A stretch of DNA of 64,000 nt from Chionoecetes opilio (GCA_016584305.1 JACEEZ010020434.1:1-64000), one strand, 5' to 3'; positions 22,110 to 34,129 are shown, counted from the stretch's first letter. A program made the numbers and translations. Notes: a model not told the origin generated them from the letters alone.

Positions 22110-22775
22110 ATACCAATAAGGCTATACCTAGAATAAGATAATGACAGCCAAAATAAAATAGTGCATAAACATTTTTTACTTCTTTGCTGCAACTCCCTAT
22201 TATTCCAGTAATTTTTGCTGGCATTGAAATTTCATTCATGTCTGGAATCAGATATTTTTCTGATTCTGCTGGTATATGACCCGTACAATGCAACAATAAC
22301 GTAGATGGTAAAAAATTGCCATGAACAGAAAAATTGCGGACGGAAACAAGCTGTTTGCCGTGGTTGAAGCGTCCGCGTCCGCAGCCTTCGTCGGTACTAT
22401 TTCCCTCGCCCAGGGTTTATACCTCACCTCCCGTCACAGATGAGGGGAGATGCTGGAAATCACACAGATTATGTCCGGTGTTATCAAGTACCAAGATGTA
22501 TTTAGAAAATACTGAACTTACCATCGTGTTCACGAGCATTTGCCTGCATATCAGGAGCATAAATTAATTACAGTAACGCAACCTAGAATAAGATAATAAG
22601 CGTAAAATTAAAATAGTGCATAAACATTTTCTCTCACCTTTTTCGCTTTCAACTCGTATTATTTCTATAATTTTGCTTGCATTGAATTCCATTCCACCTG
22701 TCTCGGAATTAACACATTTTCGTGGTATGTGACACATACAATGCAAAAAAAAGCAGGTGGTAAAAAATGACAACA
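22110..22775. repeat. Two direct copies of a roughly 210-bp unit
   Basis: AGAATAAGATAAT, AAATAGTGCATAAACATTTT, TTGCTGGCATTGAA/TTGCTTGCATTGAA, GGTATATGACCCGTACAATG/GGTATGTGACACATACAATG and GGTAAAAAATG occur in the same order at 22,132-22,316 and 22,588-22,768. The spacing is about 455 bp, with a non-repeated 270-bp spacer between. Confidence 0.7.
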
Positions 22776-23289
22776 ACGTAAAACTTGTTCGTCACAAAAT
22801 ATCGGCGAGTATCATGGTTTGGCATGTCCACCACCCGACCCGTTGCTTCACTCCGCCTACCCACTTGGGTAGGGGATGCGCCGCTCTAGTGTGTAACTCT
22901 GTGGTCCTGTTCCCCATTGCCAAGCTTGGTTTGTTTGTAAACAAAAAACGGTGTTTTTGGTTCCCATTTCTACTGCAACATTGTACTACTGAGCCAAAAT
23001 AATAAGAAAAGTAAGCCTGTTGTAACAAGAGGCCTTTTTTTACGTTTTTTAATAGGCCACTGGCAGTCTATGTCTGGCACCCGCCCGCCAGGGTTTGTAT
23101 TGTTAAGGACCCTGAGTGAGTGTTGAGACATTTTTACCCTTATTCCTCTGTGTACAAGATTACCTATAATTCCTGGCTTATATGACCGTTCATGGGGTAG
23201 GTTAAGCGGGGAATATTGAGTTAAGCTACCCTAACCTCGACCCCCCGACCGTTGGTAGGAGAAAAATCTTGGTAATAGCTAGGTAGTAC

Positions 23290-23640
23290 ACTAAAAGCAA
23301 TGTATCGCTGAAAAGATCAGAAGGTGAGAAAGAGAGTCTGGGAGTGATGGTGAAGCTCAGACCTCGTCCTAGCGAAAACAATGTATTGAGGCTAGAATTG
23401 AGCTAATAGAGTCTTAGGACTCATTGCCCGGAGGTTAAAAGTTGGAAGTGCTGAAGTTATTCAAAATCTTAAAAGCTGTACTTGGCTCTAGTCAGACCTC
23501 ACCTAGACTATGCGGTTACCGCAGATAACACTATAGTCGCCACCCTGCTCTAATGTAGCCAGGCGCATATGATACGGAAACATAGCATCTATGATTTTTA
23601 TGTGCTCTGAGCTGATACACAGTAGATTATATCAGGACCT
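23290..23640 (+). pseudogene. CR1/Rex-like RT C-terminal fragment
   Basis: Broken plus-strand frames give the segments typical of this non-LTR RT lineage: KRSEGEKESG, EARNxANRVLGL-type, HCPEVKSW and LYLALVRPHLDYAV (about 23,470-23,520). The sequence AGCAATGTATCGCTGAAAAG at its start is found reverse-complemented at about 24,695, inside the minus-strand fragment, so the two are oppositely oriented copies. Many frameshifts; inactive. Confidence 0.65.
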
Positions 23641-23887
23641 ATAATACTGCAGTTAAGATTCTTTTTAATCGCCCATGCCATATTCGCTTACTACCTTATG
23701 AAGGACTAATCTGTTGTTCATACACGTCTTAACTAACCTTCCAAACCTCTTGGCAAGCTGGTATTTAGTCAAAATCATGGACAAGAATGATATAATAACG
23801 AATAAAATAGGTGCAACTCCGCAGTCGCCATCAGCACAGTCTGTACCGCGGGCCAAAGCCATCCCTCACGGGAACAGCAGCCAGGTC

Positions 23888-23945
23888 TAGGTTAGGTTAG
23901 GTTAGGTTTTAAGGTTAAGGTTAGGTTTAGGTTTAGTTTTAGCTT
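23888..23945. repeat. Interstitial TTAGG-type repeats
   Basis: TAGGTTAGGTTAGGTTAGG begins the tract, followed by degenerate TTAAGGTTAGGTTTAGGTTT units. (TTAGG)n is the canonical arthropod telomere repeat. The tract is only about 58 bp and is flanked by RT fragments, so it is interstitial and not a chromosome end. Confidence 0.7.
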
Positions 23946-24039
23946 TATTTAAACAAACTAATCCTAACCTTAAGAACATAATCTGTAATAAGAAAATAAG
24001 GAAGCTACAAGAGGCCGCGGAGCCTACACTGGTAGTTCT

Positions 24040-24990
24040 GTCACCCAACACTACCTACATCCACCTGTCATCCCCATCCATGAACCTATCAACCCCTCTT
24101 TAAGGCTCCATAATGACTCCGCACTAACTACCTGTCTACTGAGGACCATTCCATCATTCACCACACTATTTGTGAACCAGTTTTTCCCTATTTCCTTTCT
24201 AAATCTACCTTTTTTAAAGCTTGTTGTATATCCGTTACTTTGTCGTTCTAACCTGGTTAAAAGCTGTAAGGAATTTTTCCTACCTCTTCCTTATTGTATC
24301 CCTTTATCACTTAAAAATTCTATCAGATGCCCCCCTACTCTGCATTCTCTCGAGTGAGTGTTTATTTAATAACTTCAATCTTTCTCATAACTAAAGTTAC
24401 GCATCCCTTGTATCATTTGTTCATCTTCTCTGCACTGTTCTAACAAGCTATATCCATCTGTAATATGGAGACCAAAACTGTAACAGCATAGTTAGGTGAG
24501 GCCCTGACTAGAGCTCCTAAAAGATAAAGCTTTATAGAATAACTTCATTACTTCTACTTTTAAACTTCGGGTAAGAATCTAATACTCTATTAGCTCTATT
24601 TCTGGCCTCAATACATTGTTGCCTAGGTCAGAGGTCTGGGCTCACCCTCACTCCAAGATCTTTTTCACCTTCTGATCTTTTCAGCGATACATTGCTTTAT
24701 GGTGTATCATAACAGGGTTTTTTCTACCAACATTCGTAATGCTGCACTTATCAATATTAAATTCCATCTGCCGTCTGACTGCCCACTCATTAAGTTGTAT
24801 CTAAGGCTCCCTGCAATAGTTTACATCAGACTGTGATCCAATAATCCCTACCTACTTTAGTATCATCAGCAAAAACTTGCTGATATTCACTGCTAATCCC
24901 ACATATCAAGTCGTGATGTAAATCAAAAAATAGTAATTGGACCCAAAACAGACCCTTGTGGAACTCCTCTTGTCACCAGTCCCCTTCAGA
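24040..24990 (-). pseudogene. CR1/Rex-like RT fragment, minus strand
   Basis: Read from 24,990 down, the frames give the RT motif GVPQGSVLGP (about 24,960), a broken FADD region, DGRWNLI and IMxVGRK-type residues, then EKIRR, YKALSF, MIQGMRNFSYERLKLL, HSLE and finally NWFTNSVVN near the C-terminus. The order matches a CR1/Rex-like RT from its catalytic core to its C-terminal end, with frequent stops and shifts. It is a 5'-truncated dead copy opposite to the fragment at 23,290-23,640. Confidence 0.75.
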
Positions 24991-25029
24991 TTCAGAAACC
25001 ATTAATTGTAACCCTTGTTGCCCCTTAAG

Positions 25030-26440
25030 GGGGAGAGTCATGCTCGTGGAAAATATGAAGAACAAAATTTTAATATACGAATTTGAGTTATATGGTCTTA
25101 TGGCAAACACCCTATCCTTTGGCTTTTCGAATGGTGGAATATTTTTAAGCTGGACATAAAATTAAATGCCCATAGGAGGGGCATTTAAACTTTCAAAGCT
25201 TGTAAAAAAAAAATAAAAAAATCGTGAATTTTTTTTGGATAAATTTTCCAATATACTCAAAACTAAGCCTTTAAAAAAAACAAAAAACTGCAATCTTCAT
25301 GGGTGAAGTTTGTTACCCAGGGTAAATTCTGTGAACACAATTTTGCGAATGAAAGCATGCAACCTGTTCACACATTTTTTTGGAACAAATGTATACATCC
25401 AAAAGGACTAGAAAAGAGAGAAAAGAGAAGAATTACACCGAAGAAGACAATAAACAAGAAGAGGAAAGGGACAGACAAAGGAATTCCAACCGAAAGCTAT
25501 GCACCTGGTGAATTTTATCGAACCTTGCAACAATGAGGGGCGTGGCGCGCACTGACACCCTCGCCTTTGAGCGATTAATTAAACCTTTAAAAGGGGGGAC
25601 AAGGTGCAGATCCTTTTATGCATGCTTTGATATGTGTTTACTGATCCCATAAATTCATATGAAGTAGCATTGACAGTATAGTACCTTCACTGGAGCGCAG
25701 AAGATTTAGAAAACTTCAAACGCGTTTTTCTCAAACATGTATAAAAGGGACATAAAATTCATCTCTGCTTTTATTTTTGGCACGATTTCAAGGAAATTAG
25801 GACACAAAATCAAAATATCGTAGAAAAAATCTGTTCAGTTTTTTTTTTTTTTTTAAAGGGCTTAGTTTTGATATATGGGAAAAATTATCCTAAAAAAATA
25901 TATATATTTTTTTTTTTAAACAATTTTTTAAACTTTTTTGAAAATAATTTTTTTAAAAAAAACAACAGAACAAAAAGTTAGAAAACAATGAATTATCAGA
26001 TGCGCAGTCACAAAGAAATCGGTAAAAAAATGGCTAAGGAAGGGCAATTCCAAATTTCACAAAAACCGAAAAAAATATTTTCCTTAAATTTTTTTAAATT
26101 TTCCCTTTTATCTGATCAGCTTGAAATTTTCAGTGATAACAAGGGGGACTAATAACAAACATAAAATTTTTCATGACCGTAGATGCAATTTTTTTTTCAC
26201 GGGGGCTCCCCTTTAAACCCTTTAAACCCAACCCAGACTGGTTTCGTCCGTGAGGGGGGGCTTGGCCCCCTGGTCGACTGTGCTGATGGTGAGGGGAGTT
26301 GCACCTTATTTTTTCTTATTAGTCATTTGCATGATTTTTACTAAAGTAAAAAAGTTGCCAAGAGATTTTTAAGGTTGTAGAGAAGTGATGCAAAATATTA
26401 GCCCTTTATAAGGTAGTAAAGGGGATAGGAAGGGCGATAA
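25030..26440. other. No gene recognised; A/T-run rich
   Basis: Poly-A and poly-T runs (25,845-25,860, 25,900-25,960, 26,190) and noisy consensus. A 77-codon ORF at 25,303-25,536 has a basic stretch (KRRITPKKTINKKRKG) but no family. Nothing else supported. Confidence 0.35.
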
Positions 26441-26444
26441 AAAA

Positions 26445-26680
26445 CGAACTTGACTAATCACCCGTTTCAGGGTTTTTTTATGCTTTTTATCTGAAGTCTG
26501 TATAGTATACGGTTTCAAATTTCACTACTGGTTTTTTTGGGGGGCGACGACAAGGCGGGAGAACTCAGGTGGCGACTTAGTGTAGGTCGCCACTGGTTGG
26601 GTTTTTTTGTAATTTTCTTTTATAGCCAAAAATGACACAAAAAGACAAAAAAGGGACAAGACTCTCCAGAAGTCCGCAGA
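26445..26680. repeat. Dispersed repeat, copy 2
   Basis: TAATCACCCGTTTCAGGG, TTTTTATGCTTTTTATC, GGCGACGACAAGGCGG, GGTGGCGACTTAG and GACAAGACTCTCCAGA repeat the order of 8,085-8,530. Unclassified. Confidence 0.5.
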
Positions 26681-27399
26681 GGAAAGGACCTGCATCGCCT
26701 CGGTTTTTCTTTGCCGGAACATTTTTTAAATGCAGTTTTGGTTTTAGTTTGAAAGATAAAGTGTGGGATTAGCCCAGGTTGGTTTGGTTAGTTCAATTTT
26801 CATATCCACTTCCTTACACCCCTTTTCCTATTAGAAACATCTTATATCGAAAGTACTGATTTGAGTTTGAAACCATATAGAGTTTGTTCTTAGAACCAAT
26901 AAGGTGAACAAAAACCCCACACTCCCAATTGTGTAGAGAATTTGGGTCCTAGTGTAAACATGTACCCGGGATGGATATTAGGGTGCCAAAGCAATAGGGG
27001 AAAAATTTAAAACTTGATATTTTTGAACCCCCCTTTGGGGGGATACTGTGCAGTAAGAGAAAACCTCTCATGCAAAAATTTGAAGCGAATGGTTTATTTT
27101 TAAAAGGGGTGGCACAAGTGAAGAAATGTATTGGTACAGGGTTTATCCCTTCCCGAAGTCTGAAAGGCTGGGGTTTTAAATCACCCTTTCTTTTCAGAAT
27201 GGTTTTTCAGCGAGACGACTTTTTGGTGGTGGGACACCCAAAACCCCTACCCCACCTCGGAGCAAACCCCCCTCTCTGGCGACGTGCCAAGGGGGCTTTC
27301 TACTTCCACAACGGGGAAAAAAAAAAACCGTCCCCACCAGCGCCGCGGGCACGCCAAGAGGGCAAAGGGTTTGGGAGCCCGGAAGTCCCCATAGGGCAA

Positions 27400-29540
27400 A
27401 AAGTCCCGTTGCAAGGGGGAGGTCTTTTTAAAGGGGACGGGGAAGGGTGGGTGAAGAGCAAGGGAAGAGCGACGAAAAAGACGAAGGAGGAAGATTTTCA
27501 AGAGGCCCTTGGACCTTTCGACGTCGCCCACCCCGACGCGAGGACCCTGATGACGACCCGGCTGATGCGAGTTCCTAGCGGCGAACACGAGAAGGTTGCC
27601 GGGGGATCATGCGGGGAGCAAAGGGTGTGGACGCCGATTTCAGTCCCGGGGAGATGGCAGTGGGGGGGCCAAAAGAAGCGATCACGAAAGCCTCGACGTC
27701 GCAGTGGACGAACGCGCGGTGCTCGCGTCCCCCTCCTCTTCATCTTCCCCCCGGGTTTTGAGTCCAGTCCGGTACCGGCGGGGCGGCTGCTACGCTGAGT
27801 GCCCGGGCAAGCCCCCCGAAAGCGACGGGCGGGGGGTCACAGGGTGCTCTCCCAGGAGTTAGGAGCGCCCTCGACGGCCCGGCGTGAGCGCCGCAAAGGC
27901 TCCCATATCGCGGCGACCGCCAGTAGCCTGGGCCCACAATTTCAGGAGCTGATCCTGAACCCCGAGAGCACCCGGCAGGCTCGTGCCGGCACCGGCCCAG
28001 CTGGTGCAGAAGTCAAAACAACCTTCGTCCCTGACAGCCCCTTACCGTTCACGGGACGGGAAGATCCCGCCGGATTTCGACGGTACGCGGGTGGATCGGA
28101 TGGCTATCCCCGGGCCGGGACGGGTCCAGAAGTCATCGGCTTTTCCCAACTGGAAGTGGGACGGGAGGCGATGGGAGGCCCTGGCGAAGCGCTGACGCGG
28201 GGGCTCGCAGAGGGTGGTGGGTATGTCGTTTGATCGACCGCCGCCAACACTGGAGCCCCGCCCCGGTGCCGCACCCCGTGGAGCAGAAACTTGGGCGGTG
28301 TTTCAAAACCTGCCTGACGGCACCCATGTACAGAGCTGGGTGGAGAAGGCGTTCTTATTGCATGGGGGCCCTGGGGTCCGACATCGCGTCTTCAACCGAT
28401 TCAAGGAACGGTGGGCTTTTACGACCCAAAAGCCCCGGGGCCCCCAACGCCCCGACCCGCTGCGCCCCCCCCTCCTAACAAGCGGGGGAAAACTTTTGCA
28501 GGGAGTGGGCCCCGCTGTTCAACACCCCGCCACCCCCGGGACGATACAAGGAGAGCGGAGCTCTTTATCGCCTGGGGTGGCGAGGGCGAGTCCCCAAGGT
28601 GAAGTTCCGGGGACTGGGCGCCCTGCACCCCGACGCGGGGTGGCGCGTGCCATCTACGCGGCGGGAAAATTTCGCTGTTTGCCGCCCCCCGGGGGAGCTT
28701 GTCACCCCGCGAGCGTCCAGCCCCCCCGCCCGGGTTTCCCCTTTTTCGTCGCTTTAGGTCTACGGAAAACCCCCTGGTTCGAGGTGCCCTGGGCCGCCTT
28801 TCGCGCCGGCGGGAAAGACTTTGGAAAAAATGGCCGCGACCCCCCGAAATTTCCACGACGCGAGATCGGCCAAAGGGGGTTTTGTGTGAAGACCTTCCCC
28901 GGCACTTTGGTACCTGAGCGAGCCCCTGGTCGCCATGGTCTCTTCGACCACAATTGCCCAAAGCCGAGAAGAAGGCGCTGGGGGAAGGGGGCGATGACGG
29001 GGGAAAAAAAATATCGAGGGAACCCCCGAAGCGCATCATCGTCTCCGACGCCCGCCGCCTCGTCCACGCAGGTGTTCAGAAAACCCGGCGTTGGCGCCCT
29101 CCCGCGCCCGGTCGGAACGGGAGGGCGTTTCCCCTCAAGGAGCGGAAGGGGCCGAGTGACAGGGTTCGTCGCGGGTGAAGCCCACACATTTAAACGACAC
29201 GGGGAGCGAGGGGGGGGGCTGTTTCCGTCCTTCAACCCAGCCTGCGAAGGAAAAAAAGGATCAGCGCCAAACCTCTTTAGGCGTCGGAGGGGACTGCGAC
29301 AACGCCCGGAAAAATCGAAGGTTTCCCTTTCCCCCGGGCCCAAGGGAAGCAATGGTGGGTTTTGGGCAACCATGATACCCCACGCCCCCGAGGGGCTAAT
29401 ACTCGCTTTGAAGAGGGGGGGGACCAGCAGCCCAGTGGAGGAAGGGGAGGTCTCAAAAGGCTTCAAATTGCCAAAAAAACCCCCAAGAATGTCCTTCCTT
29501 GTAGCCCCATCGGAGTCTATAGGGGGGAACAAAAAATGAC
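27400..29540 (+). pseudogene. GC-rich, Gag-like LTR-retrotransposon remnant
   Basis: GC content rises sharply over 27.2-29.5 kb, and plus-strand frames stay open for long stretches (441 codons at 28,214-29,539, 144 at 27,799-28,233). Piecing frames together gives features of a Ty3/gypsy-type Gag: IPPDFDGT (about 28,070), a later LRGGSQRVVG-like segment, VEQKLGRCF with YRA, and a basic HNCPKPRRRRW near 28,950 that recalls the end of a zinc knuckle. Frames shift repeatedly and no protease, RT or integrase follows. Alternatively it is an unrelated GC-rich gene. Confidence 0.4.
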
Positions 29541-29740
29541 TTTGGGCCCCCTTTAAAAATACTTCGATTGCCTCAAATTTACACGCGTTGTTTTTTCACC
29601 CCCCCACAGTATTCCCCTAAGGGTGTTCAAAAAATCCAACTTTTGTTTTTTTTTTTGGCACCCCAATGGACCCCTGCATGTTAGAATCAGTGAGAGAAGG
29701 ACGAGTAAAATGAACAGGGGATGGTAACTTTAGTTTTGAG

Positions 29741-30779
29741 CAGAGCTGGGCACTAAAAACATTTAATGTTTTTAAATACTAAATACTAAATACATGGGAG
29801 AAATGTTTTTAATACATTTTACGAATGTATCTAAATACTAAATACATTAAATGTTTTTAAAAATCATTTGAAAATACATTTTAAATACACACAAATTTTA
29901 ATGCCATTAATTTTAAATCATCAATTTTCGAAAAAGTATTCACTTATTTCATTCTAAAATCTCCAGAGGCACAAAATTATGAACCTAAATTTCCAAACTT
30001 TCTTCTATTGGCAATATAAGTATGCATTCCTTGAGAATTTTATAAACATCTACGACACTATGGAATCCACTCCGTGACATAATGTTCGAGTTGCATTATT
30101 ATCATAAAAGTTTGCACCACACTTCAACACTATGAAATTCTTGGAGCTAAATACAGTATAGAAATTGCTGGAGGAAGCACCGAATACCTCGACTGATGAG
30201 AACAGATCCCACCTACCTCCCGTGTTTATCGACAGCGTAACAGATATGACTATGTCGTGAGAGCTCTACCCCGTTCCGCGGCTTCCCAGGCCGTCAGCCA
30301 CCACCACCCATGCACACCCTTTGCTCAGCTCCCCTCCCGATTTCCCCATTATCCATTGCTGTGAGATGCTATAGATAGAAATGATAAGAAATTAGCAGCG
30401 AAATTTGTTCTTGGCATTTTGTCAAAGGCTAAAATGTTTTTTCCAGCTCACCTGGTTATTTAACTTAATACATATCTCTAGAAATGTCTGAAAACAAACT
30501 GGATTCCTTAGATTTCTTAGATTTTGCGTTTCCTTAGAGTTTCCTTCTCAGGCCTAAATTTCCTTAAAATAAGAATTTCTTTAAGTTAAACACTGGTCAC
30601 TGTAAATACAAGGTGCTTGATCGTTGGCTGGGTTTATGCAAATTCATTAAAAGTATTTTTTTTATGTATTAAATACATGATATTGTAAATACAATGTATT
30701 TATAAATACATTTCTAAATACACAAATGTATTTAAAAACATATTTAAATACAAATGTATTTAAATACTGCCCAGCTCTG
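29741..30779. mobile_element. hAT-type non-autonomous element, 1,039 bp
   Basis: The left terminus is CAGAGCTGGGCACTAAAAAC and the right terminus, reverse-complemented, is CAGAGCTGGGCAGTATTTAA. Both ends run into TTTAAATACATT-type repeats, a pattern common in hAT-superfamily MITEs. The candidate 8-bp target duplications GTTTTGAG and GTCATTAG agree at 5 of 8 positions, so they are decayed or wrong. No transposase ORF inside. Confidence 0.75.
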
Positions 30780-30784
30780 GTCAT

Positions 30785-31110
30785 TAGAGGAGATTGAAGC
30801 TAATAAATTTACACTCACTTGAGAGGTGTAGAGTAAAGAGCGATCTGGTAGAAGTTTTTAAGTGGTTAAAGGGATACTATTAAGGCGATGTAGGAAAAGT
30901 TCTTACGGCTAGTAATCAGGGTAGAACAAGAAGAAGCGGATTCAAACTGGTAAAACATAAATTTAAAAATAAAATAGGGAGAAACTGGTTCACAAATAGT
31001 GTGGTAAATTATTGGAATGAACTCAGTCACCAGGTAGTTAGTGTGGAGTCAATCAGGAGTTTTAAAAGGAGGGTGGACAATTTCATGGATGGGGATGAAA
31101 GGTGGATGTA
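30785..31110 (+). pseudogene. CR1/Rex-like RT C-terminus
   Basis: The plus frame gives VKSDLVEVFKWLKGYY, then GRTRRSGFKLVKHKFK, NWFTNSVVNYWNEL, SFKRRVDNFMD and a stop. These are the standard C-terminal landmarks of this RT lineage. It directly follows the hAT element and is less damaged than the copies at 23-25 kb. The upstream RT core is missing. Confidence 0.75.
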
Positions 31111-31614
31111 GGTAGTGTTAAGTAACATGAACTACCACGTGTAGGTCTCACGACCTCTTGTTTCTTATGTTCTTATGACGAGATTATTAACCTAACCGAA
31201 CCTTATCCTAACCTCCTAAAGGGTGGGGGGGGGTCCTCAGGACGGGGAGTGTGTGTCTGTATGCGCTATTAGACAACTATGTAGTTAATATCTTCAATAT
31301 GTAAACAAGGTTTAAAGGTTACGCGTAGATTAATACTGCACAATATACTGAAATATACTGACAAAATAATGTAGAAAATGTAAGTGGTAACTGCGGTAGT
31401 GAGTAGCGACCACGCAGTTCTCGTCCATTATAAGCGTTTTTTTCTGGGGAAACCACAAGAAAGTGACTTTTCTATTCAAAGTTGAATTAAAGATGAGCCA
31501 ATCACTGTTGGCCAAGTTCGTGACGTCACATGAGGGTGGACCTAAAGTGGCTACTGGGCTATAATTGTATTTTTTGAAAGATAGACAGATGAGGACTAAT
31601 ATTTCGGTACGTAT

Positions 31615-31990
31615 CAAATGTCAGGAAGGAGTGAAGGTACTAGTGGAGTACTACAGGGATCGGTGTTGGCTCCTGTAATTTTCTTCATAAACATAAATTA
31701 TATGATGGAAGGAGTAGATAGCTGTGCTGTGCCTGTCTACTTGCTGGTGATGCAAAAGTAAGGAGGAAAGTGGGGGTGGAAGAGGACTGTAAAAGATTGC
31801 TGGACATTAACAAAATCTACAACTGGAGCCAAAAGTGGAAAATGGAATTTCACACCAACAAGTGCAATGCTCTGAAAATGAGTAGAGGTAACAATAAACC
31901 ATGTTCGAATGACATAATGGGAACTGAGCCGATAAACAAAGCATATGAGGAAAACAAAATATTGTACAAAAGAACCTATCCACTTAGATC
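31615..31990 (+). pseudogene. CR1/Rex-like RT core fragment
   Basis: Plus frames show a degraded GVxQGSVLAPVIFFININ motif (31,645-31,695), then LAGDAK in place of FADDAK, VGVEEDCKRLLDINKI, WSQKWKMEFHTNKCNALKMS and IMGTEPINKAYEE. This is the palm-to-thumb part of an RT. It lies downstream of the C-terminal fragment at 30,785, so it belongs to a different copy. The catalytic FADD is damaged to AGDA. Confidence 0.75.
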
Positions 31991-31999
31991 CCTTAAACA

Positions 32000-32560
32000 A
32001 GATTACAAGAGAAGCACATAAGCTATAGACCAAACTTAGAACTGCATTCCACTACATGGATGATAACCGTTGGTTATACATTCATGAATTAATAATATGG
32101 GAAATACTGAAAATAGAAGCAAATTCCATTTGCAGTATTTTCAATCTACCCACTGGGTTTGACTTTGACGGGAAACATGTATGATTAATTGTGGCTCCCC
32201 TGCTGTAGTGAGGTAAACGACACAACTTTGGAAACTGCGTTGGTGGTTGCATCGTATAGCTCAAGGTCTCTACATAGCCAAGGTAAAGCCAGATTGCCTG
32301 AATTCTAAGGGAAATATCCATAAAGTCAAAACACCCACACATAACTTTGGAATTTCCTGCGATATTTCACGCATTGGCAATCTCCGTGGTGAAGTGGTGT
32401 AAGCGACCGAGAGAGGTGTCGGGCTAATGAGCGTGAAGCATTTTTTCTATGTCACGATCTTTTCAGTTAATGCGATTGGAGCATCAACCACCCTCCTGGG
32501 AGTGAGGTAAAGAATCCATGTTTGTCAGGAATCCTAACTTCAAATGCTGTTTTCTTGGTA
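32000..32560. other. No gene; possible tRNA-derived SINE part
   Basis: CTCCGTGGTGAAGTGGTG near 32,387 resembles a tRNA box A region, followed by GACCGAGAGAGGTGTCGG. No convincing box B was found, so a SINE assignment is weak. The rest is unassigned. Confidence 0.25.
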
Positions 32561-32561
32561 T

Positions 32562-32633
32562 TACAGGAGAACCCCATTTAACCGGCATTCAAAACAACGG
32601 CAGCCTCAAAACAACGGCACTAATCGACCCAGG

Positions 32634-32677
<44 letters not shown>

Positions 32678-32908
32678 CCACTATAAAACTCTGGAACCTT
32701 TCCGGGTTTCTATTTTTCCACTTCCTAGGACTTAAATCTTTTAAAAAGAAAAAGTAAAAAGGGACCCCTTTCTGGGAACCCAAAAAGGGGCTCACCCCCT
32801 TTTTTATTTTATTTTTGGGAACTGTCTTTTTATAGGGACTCCCAAACTAAGCGGACTTTGTGTACCCATTTTTGTTGTCCCCTTTGGTTTTTTTCCCCTT
32901 GCAAAGGG

Positions 32909-32940
<32 letters not shown>

Positions 32941-33057
32941 ATTTTGGGCGATTCCCTTTAAGGGAAGTAACTTTTTAAAACAAGGGGGCCCAAAAGGAGT
33001 TTTTCGGCATGCGCCCCCCCCCGGGGGGTGCCGGATAAACCGGGTTTCTCCAGTGTA
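32562..33057. mobile_element. Tigger/pogo-like TIR element with retro 3' end
   Basis: The ends are TACAGGAGAACCCCATTTAA and, reverse-complemented, TACACTGGAGAAACCCGGTT followed by ATCCGGCA. This is the TA-flanked, CCGGCA-type TIR of Tigger/pogo-like MITEs. Inside, a T45 run (about 32,633-32,677) is followed by the 3' coding end of a jockey-like retrotransposon (WNLSGF, GLKSFKKKK) and then an A28 run at about 32,910. The same design recurs at 37,331-37,828. Confidence 0.75.
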
Positions 33058-33059
33058 TT

Positions 33060-34120
33060 GATTTATTAGTATTTATTAGTTTTAAATTTTATTATTATCT
33101 TTATTTTTTTAATTTAGAATTATTTTAATTAGTATTATTATATTATTTATTATTATTTTTACTATTATTACTATTATTATTATTATTTTTATTATTTTTA
33201 AATTTTTATTAATTATTTTAAATTTGTTTTTTTATTTTATTATTATTATTATTATTTTTATTGTTTTTGGTTATTGGTTTTTTTTGGGTATTTTTATTTT
33301 TATTATATTATTTTTATTATTTTATTATTTTTTTCATGAAAAGGGAATTTGAAGGGAAAGGGAAAAAACCAAAAAAAAAGTAAAAGGAGAAAATAAAAGG
33401 GATGAAGAAGAAATAGGAGCATTTGGGGCCGGGGAACGTTGTGGTGAGAAAAGGAAAAAGGTGTTTAGTGGAAAAGGGGGGGGGGAAAGGAAACACTGGA
33501 GAAAAGGGGGACCCCTGGGGGGAGTGTTTTGAAAAAAGCCGGGCCGGGAAAGGGGAAAAGAAAAGGGGAGGGGTTTGGGGTTTATTTATATTATAGTGAA
33601 AAAAAAAGATCGGACATAAAAAAAAATAAACCCACTTCAAATTTTGCTTGCCTAAACATTCTGGCGGAAACAGAACACCCCATCTATAATTTGTGGTTCG
33701 GAACCCCCGGTAGTGTTTGAAAACCCAAAACCCCAATCGCCGTGACGCGCGGGGTTTAAACCACACGCACACCGGGTTTGCCCCCGCAAACACAGTTAAA
33801 ATAAAAAACACAACTCATGAAAAAATGAAAAAACAATTTTGTCCTTAGTAGTAATGACGGAGGTTTGCCTCTTCACTGAAAGGCACTGCCACCCCTCTTA
33901 ATCTTTTTTTTTTTTTTTTTTCGATTTAATTTTAATTTTTTTTTGGGTATTTTTTTTTAATTTTTTTATTTTTTTATTTTTTTTTATTTTTTTTTATAGT
34001 ATTTTTTTTTTTTTTTTAAAAAAATTTTTTTTTTTTATTGTATTTTATTTTTTTTTTTATTTATTTTATTTTATTTTTTTATTTTTTTTTTTTTTATTTT
34101 TTTTTTTCTTTTTATTTTTA
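33060..34120. repeat. AT-rich simple repeats
   Basis: (ATT)n/(TTA)n-rich sequence at 33,065-33,335 and poly-T with scattered A at 33,905-34,120. The segment between (33,340-33,840) is G/A-rich, and its 164-codon minus ORF is Phe/Pro-rich low complexity. No gene supported. Confidence 0.7.
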
Positions 34121-34129
34121 TTTTTGCCC

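Noticed and set aside
23888..23945. True telomere end
   Set aside because: The tract is too short and degenerate and is flanked on both sides by tens of kilobases of other repeats.
28419..29532. Minus-strand ORFs of 206 and 276 codons
   Set aside because: Antisense of the GC-rich plus-strand frames, where stops are rare on both strands. The plus-strand pieces carry the only recognisable Gag-like motifs.
33317..33811. 164-codon minus-strand ORF
   Set aside because: Phe/Pro-rich translation of a G/A-rich low-complexity stretch; no motif and no conservation with another copy.
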